Assembly (NCBI GenBank): GCA_036265535.1 | Contig: DATAOV010000118.1 | Coordinates: forward strand, 1-28,893 | Direction of reading: 5' to 3' | Length of the DNA: 28,893 bases | Source of the DNA: AC-32 sp036265535 | GTDB taxonomy: Bacteria > Actinomycetota > Thermoleophilia > Gaiellales > Gaiellaceae | In this document: piece by piece, positions 22,008 to 28,893 of the stretch | Numbering within the stretch: the stretch's first letter is position 1 | How the letters are laid out: each line of letters starts with the position of its first letter | The notes under the pieces: generated by a model | Seen by the model: only the letters and a program-made list of their open reading frames with translations | Told to the model about the DNA's origin: nothing | Database searches by the model: none | Made by a program: the position numbers and the translations under genes

Positions 22008-23837
22008 ATGGCTTCGCCGACGCAGACGAGCTCCGCATTTCCGAGTCCGTACGAGATCGCGACTCCGCCCGGCTGCGAGGGCTGGCAGGAGATGTACCCC
22101 TATTACGCCCTCTTCGACGAGTCGCGGCGGGAGGCGGACGAGAGCCGCTTCTGGTTCTGGAACTCGATGCACTTCCCGCTGCCCATGCCCGCCTTCGACG
22201 TCGCCTGCATCGACGCGCCCTACCAGGCGGTCGGGGAGTGGCAGAACCGCTTCTTCGCGGTCCCACCGGCGATGGGGATCGACTACCGCATCGTCAACGG
22301 CTACGTCTACATCTCCGGCAATCCGGTCACCGACCCCGAGAAGATCGCCGAGCGCGCCGAATACTTTCAGCGCCGGGCCGGCTACTACTTCGAACACTGG
22401 GACGAGCTGTACGGCAAGTGGAAGGAGAAGATGAAGGCGCTGATCGCGGAGATCACCGACCTCCCGGTCCCCGATCTTCCCGAGTACGAGCCCGACGAGC
22501 TGATGCTCGAGGACGAGCGGAACACCGCCTTCGTCCGGATCCTCGACGCCTACGGCCGCACGCTGCGCTGCGGCGACCTCATGTGGCAGCACCACTTCGA
22601 GCTCCTGCTGCTGGGCTACGGGGCCTACGTCACCTTCTCCGAGTTCTGCAAGACGAGCCTCCCCGACATCCCCGACCAGCACATCGCGCAGATGGTCGCC
22701 GGCATCGACGTGCTGCTCTTCCAACCGAGCGCCGAGCTCCGCCGCCTGGCGAAGCTCGCGATCGACAGCGGCGTCGACGGGGCGTTCGTCGAGGGACGGT
22801 CGCAGGAGGAGATCGACAGCGAGCTCGGGCAGAGCAAAGCCGGCCGGAGCTGGCTCGAGGCGCTCGAGGGGGTCAAGGACCCGTGGTTCAACATGGCCAC
22901 CGGCGACGGGCTCTACCACTACTACCGCAGCTGGTACGACGACCCGAGCATCGCCTACGCGTCCGTCGTCGGCCATGTCCGCGCGCTGAACGAGGGCGAG
23001 CAGGTCGAGCGCCCGACCGAGGAGCTGGCGCGCGAGCGCGACCGGCTCGCCGAGGAGTACGGGGCGCTGCTCGACGAGGAGACGCGCACGACCTTCAACG
23101 AGCTCCTCGGGCTCTCGCGCATGGTCTTCCCGTACGTGGAGGAGCACAAGTTCTACTGCGACTACTGGTTCCTGACGCGCTGGTGGAACAAGGTGCGGGA
23201 GTTCGGCGCGCTGCTCGCGAAGCACGGCTTCCTCGAGGACGCCGAGGACGTGTTCCAGCTCGGGCGCCACGAGGTCTCGACGGCGCTGGACGAGCTGCTG
23301 CTCACGTGGGCGACCGGAGGCGCGCCGCTCGGGCCGGCACACTGGCCTCCGATCGTCGCGCGGCGCAAGGAGCTCCTCGAGCGGCTCGAGGCGTGGAAGC
23401 CGCCCCCGGCGATCGGGTCGACGCCCGAGGCGATCACCGATCCGATGAGCATCATGCTCTGGGGCGTCACGACGCAGCGGGTCCAGGAGTGGGCGGCCGC
23501 GGAGGAAGGCGGTGCGCGCCTCACGGGCGCCGCGGCCTCTCCCGGCGTCGTCGAAGGCACCGCCAGGGTCGTGATCGACGTCGAGCAGATCGCGGCCGTC
23601 CGTGACGGGGACGTGCTCGTCTGCCCGATCACATCGCCGGCGTGGGCGCCGATCTTCTCGAGCGTGAAGGCGGTGGTCACCGACATCGGCGGCGTCATGT
23701 CGCATGCGGCCATCGTCTGTCGCGAGTACGGGCTCCCGGCGGTGGTCGGCACCGGCCGTGCGACGGCGGAGATCGAGACGGGGCAGATGCTCAGGGTCGA
23801 CGGCTCGACCGGCGTCGTGACGATCCTGGGGGAGTGA
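22008..23837 (+). CDS. PEP-utilising-type phosphohistidine subunit of a split aryl dikinase (AcvA/HpeH/phenylphosphate synthase-like)
   Basis: This 609-residue protein ends in the mobile phosphohistidine domain of PEP synthase/PPDK: TDIGGVMSHAAIVCREYGLP with His566, then AVVGTGRAT. The first 500 or so residues are rich in Trp, Tyr and Phe and look helical (FWFWNSMHFPLPMPAF, QRRAGYYFEHWDELYGKW, KFYCDYWFLTRWWNKV). There is no PEP/pyruvate TIM barrel, so it is not PEP synthase. The ATP-grasp half is the next gene (GTGA overlap). This division is that of heterodimeric phenol-phosphorylating dikinases (phenylphosphate synthase; acetovanillone kinases AcvAB and HpeHI): ATP, phenol and water give aryl phosphate, AMP and Pi. 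Which subunit corresponds to which named protein was not checked. Downstream carboxylase and phosphatase genes support the acetovanillone-type role. Confidence 0.82.
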   Translation: MASPTQTSSAFPSPYEIATPPGCEGWQEMYPYYALFDESRREADESRFWFWNSMHFPLPMPAFDVACIDAPYQAVGEWQNRFFAVPPAMGIDYRIVNGYVYISGNPVTDPEKIAERAEYFQRRAGYYFEHWDELYGKWKEKMKALIAEITDLPVPDLPEYEPDELMLEDERNTAFVRILDAYGRTLRCGDLMWQHHFELLLLGYGAYVTFSEFCKTSLPDIPDQHIAQMVAGIDVLLFQPSAELRRLAKLAIDSGVDGAFVEGRSQEEIDSELGQSKAGRSWLEALEGVKDPWFNMATGDGLYHYYRSWYDDPSIAYASVVGHVRALNEGEQVERPTEELARERDRLAEEYGALLDEETRTTFNELLGLSRMVFPYVEEHKFYCDYWFLTRWWNKVREFGALLAKHGFLEDAEDVFQLGRHEVSTALDELLLTWATGGAPLGPAHWPPIVARRKELLERLEAWKPPPAIGSTPEAITDPMSIMLWGVTTQRVQEWAAAEEGGARLTGAAASPGVVEGTARVVIDVEQIAAVRDGDVLVCPITSPAWAPIFSSVKAVVTDIGGVMSHAAIVCREYGLPAVVGTGRATAEIETGQMLRVDGSTGVVTILGE

Positions 23838-24907
23838 GAACCACCTACACCCACTCGCTCGCGGAGCTGCGGGGATCGGACGCGGCCGAGTTCGGCGGCA
23901 AGAGCGCGAACCTGGGGGAGCTGCTCGCGGCCGGGATCCCGGTGCCGCCGGGGTTCGCGCTCGGGGCGGGCGCCTTCCGTGCGTTCGTCGAGGAGGCCGG
24001 CCTGGAGGGTACGATCTCCGCGGCGCTCTCCCGTGCCTCGTCCGGAAACGTGGACGCGACCGGGGACGCCTCGAAGGCGATCGGCGAGGCGATGCGGTTC
24101 GCGCCGCTGCCGAAGGCCGTGCGGGCCGAGCTCGAGCGGCGCCACGACGAGCTGGCCGCTGCGGTGGGCGAAGAGCAACCGGCGGTCGCCGTTCGCTCGA
24201 GCGCGCTCGGGGAGGACGGCCTCGACGCCACGCACGCCGGCCAGCAGGAGAGCTTCCTCTGGGTGCGCGGCATCGAGCAGATCTGCGACGCCGTGCGCGA
24301 CTGCTGGGTCAGCCTCTACACCGCGCGCGCGATCAGCTACCGGGCGGCGCTTCCCGCTGCCGAGGCGGAGCCGGCGATGGGCGTGGGCGTGCAGCAGATG
24401 GTCGATGCCGAGGTCTCGGGTGTGATGTTCACCTGCAACCCGGTGAGCGGCGACCCGAGCATGGTCGCGCTCAACGCGAGCTGGGGCCTTGGGATCGCGG
24501 TCGTCGGAGGCGAGACGACGCCGGACGACTACCTGGTCAGCAAGGTCACCGGGGAGGTGGTGCGCCGGACGGTCAGCTCCAAGGAGGTCGAGTACGTCCC
24601 GGACGCCGCCGGTCGAGGTGCCGTGCGCTCGGAGGTGCCGGCGGAGCGGCGGGACGAGCCCTGCCTGGACGAGGCCCAGTTGGCCGCGCTGGTCGAGCTC
24701 GCCCGGCGCATCGAGCGCCACTTCGGCTCCCACCAGGACGTCGAGTGGGCGCTCGCCCGGGGGCGGCAGGTCCCGGAGGCCTTGCTCGTGCTCCAGTCGC
24801 GCCCGGTGACGGGGCTGCCGGAGGCGGCTCGGAAGGTCTCAGCCTCAGCGATGTCGCTCGTGTTGGGCACCTTCGGGGCGTCCCAACCGACCCGGAAGCA
24901 GCCCTGA
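23834..24907 (+). CDS. ATP-grasp (PPDK/PEP-synthase N-terminal) subunit of the split dikinase
   Basis: This 357-residue protein equals the nucleotide-binding domain of PEP synthase: FGGKSANLGELLAAGIPVPPGFAL with Lys23, VAVRSSALGEDG with Arg121, THAGQQESFLWV, MGVGVQQMVDAEVSGVMF, NPVSGDPSM, and LQSRPVTGLP with the ATP-binding Arg. It lacks the phosphohistidine and substrate domains, which are in the preceding gene. It would phosphorylate the partner His566 with ATP (giving AMP and Pi) for transfer to the substrate hydroxyl. The GTG start overlaps the upstream stop by 4 bp. About 35 residues after the last conserved motif look unstructured. Part of a five-gene unit with carrier, carboxyltransferase and phosphatase. 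Confidence 0.88.
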   Translation: MRTTYTHSLAELRGSDAAEFGGKSANLGELLAAGIPVPPGFALGAGAFRAFVEEAGLEGTISAALSRASSGNVDATGDASKAIGEAMRFAPLPKAVRAELERRHDELAAAVGEEQPAVAVRSSALGEDGLDATHAGQQESFLWVRGIEQICDAVRDCWVSLYTARAISYRAALPAAEAEPAMGVGVQQMVDAEVSGVMFTCNPVSGDPSMVALNASWGLGIAVVGGETTPDDYLVSKVTGEVVRRTVSSKEVEYVPDAAGRGAVRSEVPAERRDEPCLDEAQLAALVELARRIERHFGSHQDVEWALARGRQVPEALLVLQSRPVTGLPEAARKVSASAMSLVLGTFGASQPTRKQP

Positions 24908-24914
24908 CGCGCCA

Positions 24915-25337
24915 ATGCCGTTGAGCGAGGACGACGTACGCGAGATCCTCCGGCTGATCGACGAGTCGGACGTCGAGGAGCTTCGCGTGGAGACCGACGA
25001 GCTCTCGCTCTACGTCCTGCGTGGGGAGCCAACCGAGGCAGAGCCGGTCCTTCCGGCCGTCGAGGACGCGCAAACGGACGAGGCGCCGGGCGACGTGCTC
25101 ACCATCCCCGCGCCCATGATCGGCACCGTCTACCGCGCAGAGGCGCCCGGCGCGCCGCCGTTCGTGGCCGTCGGGACGCGCGTCGAGGCGACGACCGTCG
25201 TCTGCCTGATCGAGGTGATGAAGATGATGAACTCGGTCCCAGCCGGGGTCGCCGGAACCATCGTCGAGGTGTGCGTCCAGAACGCGCAGCCGGTGGAGTA
25301 CGGGACGCCGCTCTTCCAGGTGCGGCCTCACTCGTGA
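24915..25337 (+). CDS. Biotin carboxyl carrier protein (AccB-like)
   Basis: This 140-residue AccB-like carrier has an N-terminal segment (DDVREILRLIDESDVEELRVE), an acidic Pro-rich linker (about 38-60) and a biotinyl domain starting IPAPMIGTVYRA, with the biotin site EVMKMMNSV (Lys103) and the Gly-rich return strand AGTIVEV. It includes the insertion (APGAPPFVAVG) that forms the AccB thumb. It would carry carboxybiotin between a biotin carboxylase and the carboxyltransferase in the next gene, which overlaps its stop by 4 bp. No biotin carboxylase is in the window, so AccC of fatty-acid synthesis or a distant gene must serve it. MKMMN distinguishes it from lipoyl domains, so it is not an E2 for the E1 pairs. 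Confidence 0.9.
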   Translation: MPLSEDDVREILRLIDESDVEELRVETDELSLYVLRGEPTEAEPVLPAVEDAQTDEAPGDVLTIPAPMIGTVYRAEAPGAPPFVAVGTRVEATTVVCLIEVMKMMNSVPAGVAGTIVEVCVQNAQPVEYGTPLFQVRPHS

Positions 25338-26812
25338 GCGGCGTCGTCGACATCGTCGACACGTCGACGCGCGACGGCAACCAGAGCCTCTGGAGCGCGA
25401 CCGGGCTGACCACGCCCGACGTGATCGCGATCGCGCCGACGATGGATCGGGTCGGGTTCCACGCCGCCGACTTCACCTCGAGCACGCACATGGCAGTCTC
25501 GGTTCGCTTCCACCGTGAGGATCCGTGGGAGCGGATCCGGCTCGTGAACGCCGCGATGCCGGCCACGCCGCTCAGCTTCATCACCACCGGCATGCGCTTC
25601 ATCTCCTGGGTCCCGGCAGACGAGGAGGTGATGCGTCTCGCCTTCCGCTGCGTGGCTCGCAACGGGATTCGCCGCTTCCAGGTCGCCGACCCCTCGAACG
25701 ACCCGACCCGCCTGCGAAGGCTCGCGAGGATGGCGCGCGAGGAGGGGGTCGACGAGGTCGTGATCGGGCTGACGTATTCCGTCAGCGAGGTGCACACCCA
25801 CGCCTACTACGCCGAGCGCGCGGCGGCCCTCGCCAACTGCGTCGAGATGGATCGCCTCTACCTGAAGGATCCGGGGGGCCTGCTCACCTCCGCAGCAGTG
25901 GCCGAGCTCGCGCCGCACTTTCTGCGAGCGGCAGGCGACCGGCCCGTCGAGCTGCACAGCCACTGCACGATCGGGCTCGCGCCCTTCGTCTACCTGGAGG
26001 GGCTGCGCGCCGGGTTCCAGGTGCTGCACACGGCGGTCGCCCCGCTTGCGCGCGGCACGTCGAACCCGGCCGCCGAGACCACCCTTCGCAACCTGGAGGC
26101 CGAGGGCTTCTCGCACAGGCTCGACCTCGATGCGTTGGCCGTGGTGTCCGAGCATTTCCGCGACCTGGGCCGCGAGAAGGGGCTGCCCGTCGGCCGGCCG
26201 CAGGAGTTCGACGCCACCTACTACCACCACCAGCTCGCAGGAGGCATGGTCTCGACGACGCGGCGGATGCTCGGCGAGCTGGGCAGGCCGGAACTGTTCG
26301 GCGCCGTGCTCGACGAGGTCGGCCGGGTCCGCGCCGAGATGGGCTACCCGATCATCGTCACGCCGGTCTCGCAGCTCGTGGCGACGCAGGCGGTGAGGAA
26401 CGTGATCGACGGCGAGCGCTGGTCGAACGTCTCGGACGAGACCGTCCGCTACTTCCTCGGGCACTACGGCGATCCGGCCGCCCCGGTGGACCCGAACGTG
26501 GCCGAGCGCGTGCTCTCCCGGCCGCGAGTCGAGGAGCTCCGCAAGCTCGAGCCGCTCCACCTGGAGGGCGCGCACGGGCGCTTCGGAAGCCGGATCTCCG
26601 ACGAGGAGCTCCTGCTCCGGTTGACGATGCCGGAGGAGCAGGTGGACGCGATGCTCGCCTCGCCGGCCGTTGCGGCCGGCCCTCGCCCGCCTGCCCGCCC
26701 CGGGCGGAACCCGGTGGTGACGCTCCTGCAGGAGGTGGCGAAGCGCCGCTCGATCACACACCTTCGCGTGCAGAAGGGCGACGACCTGGTGGTGTGGCGC
26801 CGTGCGACTTGA
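25334..26812 (+). CDS. Biotin-dependent carboxyltransferase (pyruvate carboxylase/oxaloacetate decarboxylase alpha-like)
   Basis: This 492-residue TIM-barrel carboxyltransferase of the HMGL-like/PYC_OADA family has metal/substrate motif DTSTRDGNQSLW with Asp14, the carbamylated-lysine position LYLKDPGGLL with Lys178, and metal ligands His208 and His210 in ELHSHCTIG. The C-terminal conserved carboxylase domain includes FDATYYHHQLAGGMVS and PIIVTPVSQLVATQAV. Pyruvate enzymes usually read DTTLRDAHQS; the changes here, and the absence of fused biotin carboxylase and biotin domains, point to another ketone substrate. With the split dikinase before and the HAD phosphatase after, carboxylation of a 4-phospho-acetophenone methyl group (as by AcvCDE or HpeCBA) is the leading hypothesis. 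GTG start overlapping the carrier stop. Confidence 0.85.
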   Translation: MSGVVDIVDTSTRDGNQSLWSATGLTTPDVIAIAPTMDRVGFHAADFTSSTHMAVSVRFHREDPWERIRLVNAAMPATPLSFITTGMRFISWVPADEEVMRLAFRCVARNGIRRFQVADPSNDPTRLRRLARMAREEGVDEVVIGLTYSVSEVHTHAYYAERAAALANCVEMDRLYLKDPGGLLTSAAVAELAPHFLRAAGDRPVELHSHCTIGLAPFVYLEGLRAGFQVLHTAVAPLARGTSNPAAETTLRNLEAEGFSHRLDLDALAVVSEHFRDLGREKGLPVGRPQEFDATYYHHQLAGGMVSTTRRMLGELGRPELFGAVLDEVGRVRAEMGYPIIVTPVSQLVATQAVRNVIDGERWSNVSDETVRYFLGHYGDPAAPVDPNVAERVLSRPRVEELRKLEPLHLEGAHGRFGSRISDEELLLRLTMPEEQVDAMLASPAVAAGPRPPARPGRNPVVTLLQEVAKRRSITHLRVQKGDDLVVWRRAT

Positions 26813-27611
26813 CGACGTGCGCGGCTTCGTGCTCGACGTCGACGGGACGCTCGTGCACCGCGCCGGCGAGGAGACGCACGTGCAACCGGGCGCCCGCGAG
26901 GTGCTGGCGAGGATCCGCGCTTCGGGCCGCCCGCTCGCCGTCTTCACGAACGGCAGTTACGCGGCGCCGGAGGCCTTCGCCGCCGGCCTGCGCGAGGTGG
27001 GCCTCGAGGTCGCCGATGAGGAGCTGCTGACACCTCTCCGGAGCGTCCAGTCCTACCTGCGCGCACACCATCGTGACGGTGGAGTGCTGCTGTTCGGCAA
27101 CGACGCGGCGCGCGACTTCCTGTTGGGGGCAGGGGTGCGGATTCTCTCTGGCAAGGAGGGCGAGCACGCAGATGCGGTCTTCGTCGCGACACCTGACTCA
27201 GTCGACTTCGAGGAGCTCGAGCGGGCCGCCCGCGCCGTCCTCGCGGGCGCACGGCTTTTGACCGGGAGTTACGCGCCCGCCTACGCGGGTGCTAACGGGC
27301 CCATCTTCAGCCGGGGCGCGATGGTCGCCGCGGCGCTCGGCAAGGCCACCGGCGCGCGGCCGGTAATCGTCGGCAAGCCGTCACGGGCCGCGCTCCAGAC
27401 GATCAGCGAGCGGCTCGGCGCGCCCACGGCAGAACTGGCCGTGATCGGCGACGACCTCGGCATGGACATCGCCCTCGGCCGGCTAGGCGGCTCGCGCACC
27501 ATCCTCGTGCGGAGCGGGATCAGTGGGCCCATCGACCTCGAGCGTGTGCCCGAGCGGCGCCGCCCCGACGCGATCGTCGACGGAGTGGCCGAGCTGCTCG
27601 CCTGGCTCTGA
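26802..27611 (+). CDS. HAD-superfamily phosphatase, NagD/4-nitrophenylphosphatase type
   Basis: This 269-residue HAD subclass IIA phosphatase has motif I FVLDVDGTL with Asp12 and Asp14, motif II VFTNGS with Thr49, motif III VGKPSR with Lys192, and motif IV IGDDLGMDI with Asp217/Asp218 and Asp222. The large C2 cap lies between motifs II and III. NagD-like enzymes dephosphorylate small molecules, often aryl phosphates, with Mg2+. The GTG start lies 11 bp inside the carboxyltransferase gene, so it is translated in the same unit. A phosphatase is needed to remove the activating phosphate after carboxylation in the acetovanillone-type scheme; phosphoglycolate or nucleotide repair are other known uses of the family. 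Confidence 0.88.
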   Translation: MRLDDVRGFVLDVDGTLVHRAGEETHVQPGAREVLARIRASGRPLAVFTNGSYAAPEAFAAGLREVGLEVADEELLTPLRSVQSYLRAHHRDGGVLLFGNDAARDFLLGAGVRILSGKEGEHADAVFVATPDSVDFEELERAARAVLAGARLLTGSYAPAYAGANGPIFSRGAMVAAALGKATGARPVIVGKPSRAALQTISERLGAPTAELAVIGDDLGMDIALGRLGGSRTILVRSGISGPIDLERVPERRRPDAIVDGVAELLAWL

Positions 27612-27626
27612 GCGGCCGGTTTCGGC

Positions 27627-28892
27627 TCAGCTCTCCCGGAACGACCGCGGCCAGATCCCCTGCTTCCCGGGCGAGAGGATGCCGTTCGGATCCAGGGCAT
27701 CCTTGATCGTCTCGGTGAACCGGCGGTAGGCGTGGTCGTTGAAGCTGTACTGCTCGGCCGCGAGATCCATGAAGTCGAGGTGGGCTCGGTACTCGCCGTA
27801 CCCGGCCTTCGCCGCCTCGCGGACGAGCAGCTTGGCGGTGTCGTACGCGCGGCGCGCCTCGGCCTCGTTCTTCGTGTCGAAGATGACCAGCGTGATGTGA
27901 ATGAAGCTCCGCGCGTTGGTCGGGATCAGGACGGCCGCGTAGTCGAGCCGGGCCTCCTTCTCGACGAGACCGCGGATCAGGTCGCGCAGTGCGACTGCGT
28001 CCGGTCCGGTGAGGCGCGCGACGGGCGAGAAGCCGATGTGGCCGCCCTCCTCGCCGCCGTACCACCCGGTCATCTGGTTGATGTCGAGGTTGGGGACGCC
28101 GCCCTGGACGCGCTCGTGGGGGTTTTCGAGCTCCGGGATCGCGTCCGGCGCGCATTTCTCGCCCCACACTTCCGCGCCCTCGATCTGCCCGAACGCTTCC
28201 TTGATCTTCTCAAAGCGGTGGTCGACGACCGACTCGTCGCCGTAGAGGGCGAAGCGCATCATCCAGCGGCCCACTTCGAGCTCGCGCGCCATCTTGTCGA
28301 TGATCTCGTCGGGCACCGGTTCCTCGCCCTCGTACCAGAGCGAGCGCGAGGACATGACCGAGGCGAACGAGATCGTGTTCCAGATCTGGGGCACGTTCTC
28401 GATCGTGCGGTCGAGCATCAGCTTCCTCAGCGTCTCGACCAGCGGAGCGAGGTCGTCCTCCTTCCACACCCGTAGCCAGAGCGGCATGTAGCACTCCGGA
28501 TAGGGCATCAACCAGTAGCCGAGCTTCGTGACGATGCCGTAGTTCGACTGCATGAAGAGGTGGTCGGGCGAGGGCCCAAGGCTCCGCTTGTACGCGTGCC
28601 AGGCCTTGTTCCCCGGCATCGCACCCATGCCGGTCCGCATCACCTCGCCGCTCGGGAGCACGACCTCGATTCCGCACGAGGCCGCCATGTCGGCGCCGAT
28701 CGGGAGGTACGTGACCCCGTTTTCGAGCGTGTTGCCGATGACGCTGCCCCAACCGAGGTCCGGAATCGAGGCCATCAGCTTGTGCCCGCCTGCCTTGATC
28801 GCGTCGTAGAGATCGAACCAGCGGACTCCCGGCTCGACGACGGCATAGGCGCATTCCTCGTCGATCTCGAGCACGCGGTTCATCTTCCGTAG
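27627..28892 (-). CDS. Vanillyl-alcohol oxidase/4-cresol dehydrogenase family flavoprotein (5' truncated by window edge)
   Basis: About 421 C-terminal residues of a VAO/PCMH-family FAD enzyme are present; the frame is open to the right edge and the first part of the FAD-binding domain is missing. Seen are VVEPGVRWFDLYDAI, the FAD loop SIPDLGWGSVIGNTLENG, GMGAMPG and SNYGIVTKLGYWLMP. GGHIGFSPV has a His (282 counted from the Met at 28883) near the place where VAO and eugenol oxidase attach FAD. The phenolate-binding Tyr-Arg is in GYGEYRAHLDF (365/366), and the end is DPNGILSPGKQGIWP. These enzymes oxidise the para side chain of 4-alkylphenols, such as 4-cresol, vanillyl alcohol, eugenol and 4-alkylguaiacols. 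It converges on the phosphatase gene with a 15-bp gap. No cytochrome c partner is visible, favouring an oxidase. Confidence 0.88.
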   Translation of the reverse strand, partial: LRKMNRVLEIDEECAYAVVEPGVRWFDLYDAIKAGGHKLMASIPDLGWGSVIGNTLENGVTYLPIGADMAASCGIEVVLPSGEVMRTGMGAMPGNKAWHAYKRSLGPSPDHLFMQSNYGIVTKLGYWLMPYPECYMPLWLRVWKEDDLAPLVETLRKLMLDRTIENVPQIWNTISFASVMSSRSLWYEGEEPVPDEIIDKMARELEVGRWMMRFALYGDESVVDHRFEKIKEAFGQIEGAEVWGEKCAPDAIPELENPHERVQGGVPNLDINQMTGWYGGEEGGHIGFSPVARLTGPDAVALRDLIRGLVEKEARLDYAAVLIPTNARSFIHITLVIFDTKNEAEARRAYDTAKLLVREAAKAGYGEYRAHLDFMDLAAEQYSFNDHAYRRFTETIKDALDPNGILSPGKQGIWPRSFRES

Positions 28893-28893
28893 G

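Noticed and set aside
22008..24907. Split PEP synthase or pyruvate phosphate dikinase
   Set aside because: The PEP/pyruvate TIM barrel is missing and the large partner has a different aromatic-rich domain; the neighbouring carboxylase and phosphatase fit a phenol kinase better.
24915..25337. Lipoyl carrier (E2 fragment) for the E1 pairs
   Set aside because: The modified lysine is in VMKMMN, the biotin motif, and the AccB thumb insertion is present; it is also in a separate operon.
24915..26812. Pyruvate carboxylase or Na+-pumping oxaloacetate decarboxylase
   Set aside because: No biotin carboxylase domain, no membrane beta/gamma subunits, and the substrate motif differs from the usual pyruvate form (DTSTRDGNQS rather than DTTLRDAHQS).
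1..28893. tRNA, rRNA, CRISPR array, insertion sequence or attachment site
   Set aside because: No gap is longer than about 100 bp, no direct-repeat array or transposase motif was seen, and no cloverleaf was recognised.

Overview
The window is about 28.9 kb of very GC-rich, tightly packed bacterial DNA. GTG/ATG starts, stop/start overlaps of 1-14 bp and third positions almost always G or C fit a high-GC actinobacterium. The class (for example Thermoleophilia/Gaiellales) cannot be fixed without a database search. There are 26 protein genes (two cut by the window edges), no RNA genes, no mobile elements, no CRISPR, and no gene-free stretch above 100 bp. No regulator or transporter gene is present.

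Layout. (1) 3-3030 (+): tail of a medium-chain alcohol dehydrogenase, an acetoacetyl-CoA synthetase-type ligase and a small VOC protein. (2) 3032-6124 (-): a GMC flavin oxidoreductase followed by an aldehyde dehydrogenase. (3) 6213-11009 (+): a TIM-barrel sugar isomerase-like protein and two consecutive E1 alpha/beta pairs of thiamine-diphosphate dehydrogenases, with no E2 or E3. (4) 11006-12421 (-): an acyl-CoA ligase. (5) 12448-15494 (+): an NADP-type dehydrogenase, a DUF6282 metallohydrolase, a GalB-type 4-oxalomesaconate hydratase and a GalC/LigK-type aldolase. (6) 15592-20279 (+): an extradiol ring-cleavage dioxygenase, then a tetrahydrofolate C1 cassette (MTHFR with a cysteine-rich C-terminal domain, formate-THF ligase, cyclodeaminase/cyclohydrolase). 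(7) 20268-21957 (-): an alpha/beta hydrolase and a quinone oxidoreductase-like MDR. (8) 22008-27611 (+): a split PEP-synthase-like dikinase (phosphohistidine subunit plus ATP-grasp subunit), a biotin carrier protein, a carboxyltransferase and a HAD phosphatase. (9) 27627-28892 (-): a vanillyl-alcohol oxidase/4-cresol dehydrogenase family flavoprotein, cut by the right edge.

Reading of the whole: most of these genes make sense together as an island for lignin-derived phenolics. Block 8 has the composition of the acetovanillone/4-hydroxyacetophenone pathways (Acv in Sphingobium, Hpe in Rhodococcus): phosphorylate the phenol, carboxylate the methyl ketone with a biotin enzyme, then remove the phosphate to give an aroylacetate. 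Block 2 (GMC oxidase plus aldehyde dehydrogenase) could reach the same aroylacetate from a beta-hydroxypropiophenone, and the acetoacetate-type CoA ligase of block 1 is a natural candidate to activate that beta-keto acid. The C1 cassette would burn the methyl groups released by O-demethylation, and the dioxygenase with GalB/GalC would open the ring and deliver pyruvate and oxaloacetate. The enzyme families are read from sequence motifs; the substrates and the joined-up pathway are inference. Missing from the window are the O-demethylase, the biotin carboxylase subunit, a thiolase or CoA-side-chain cleaving enzyme, E2/E3, and any regulator.
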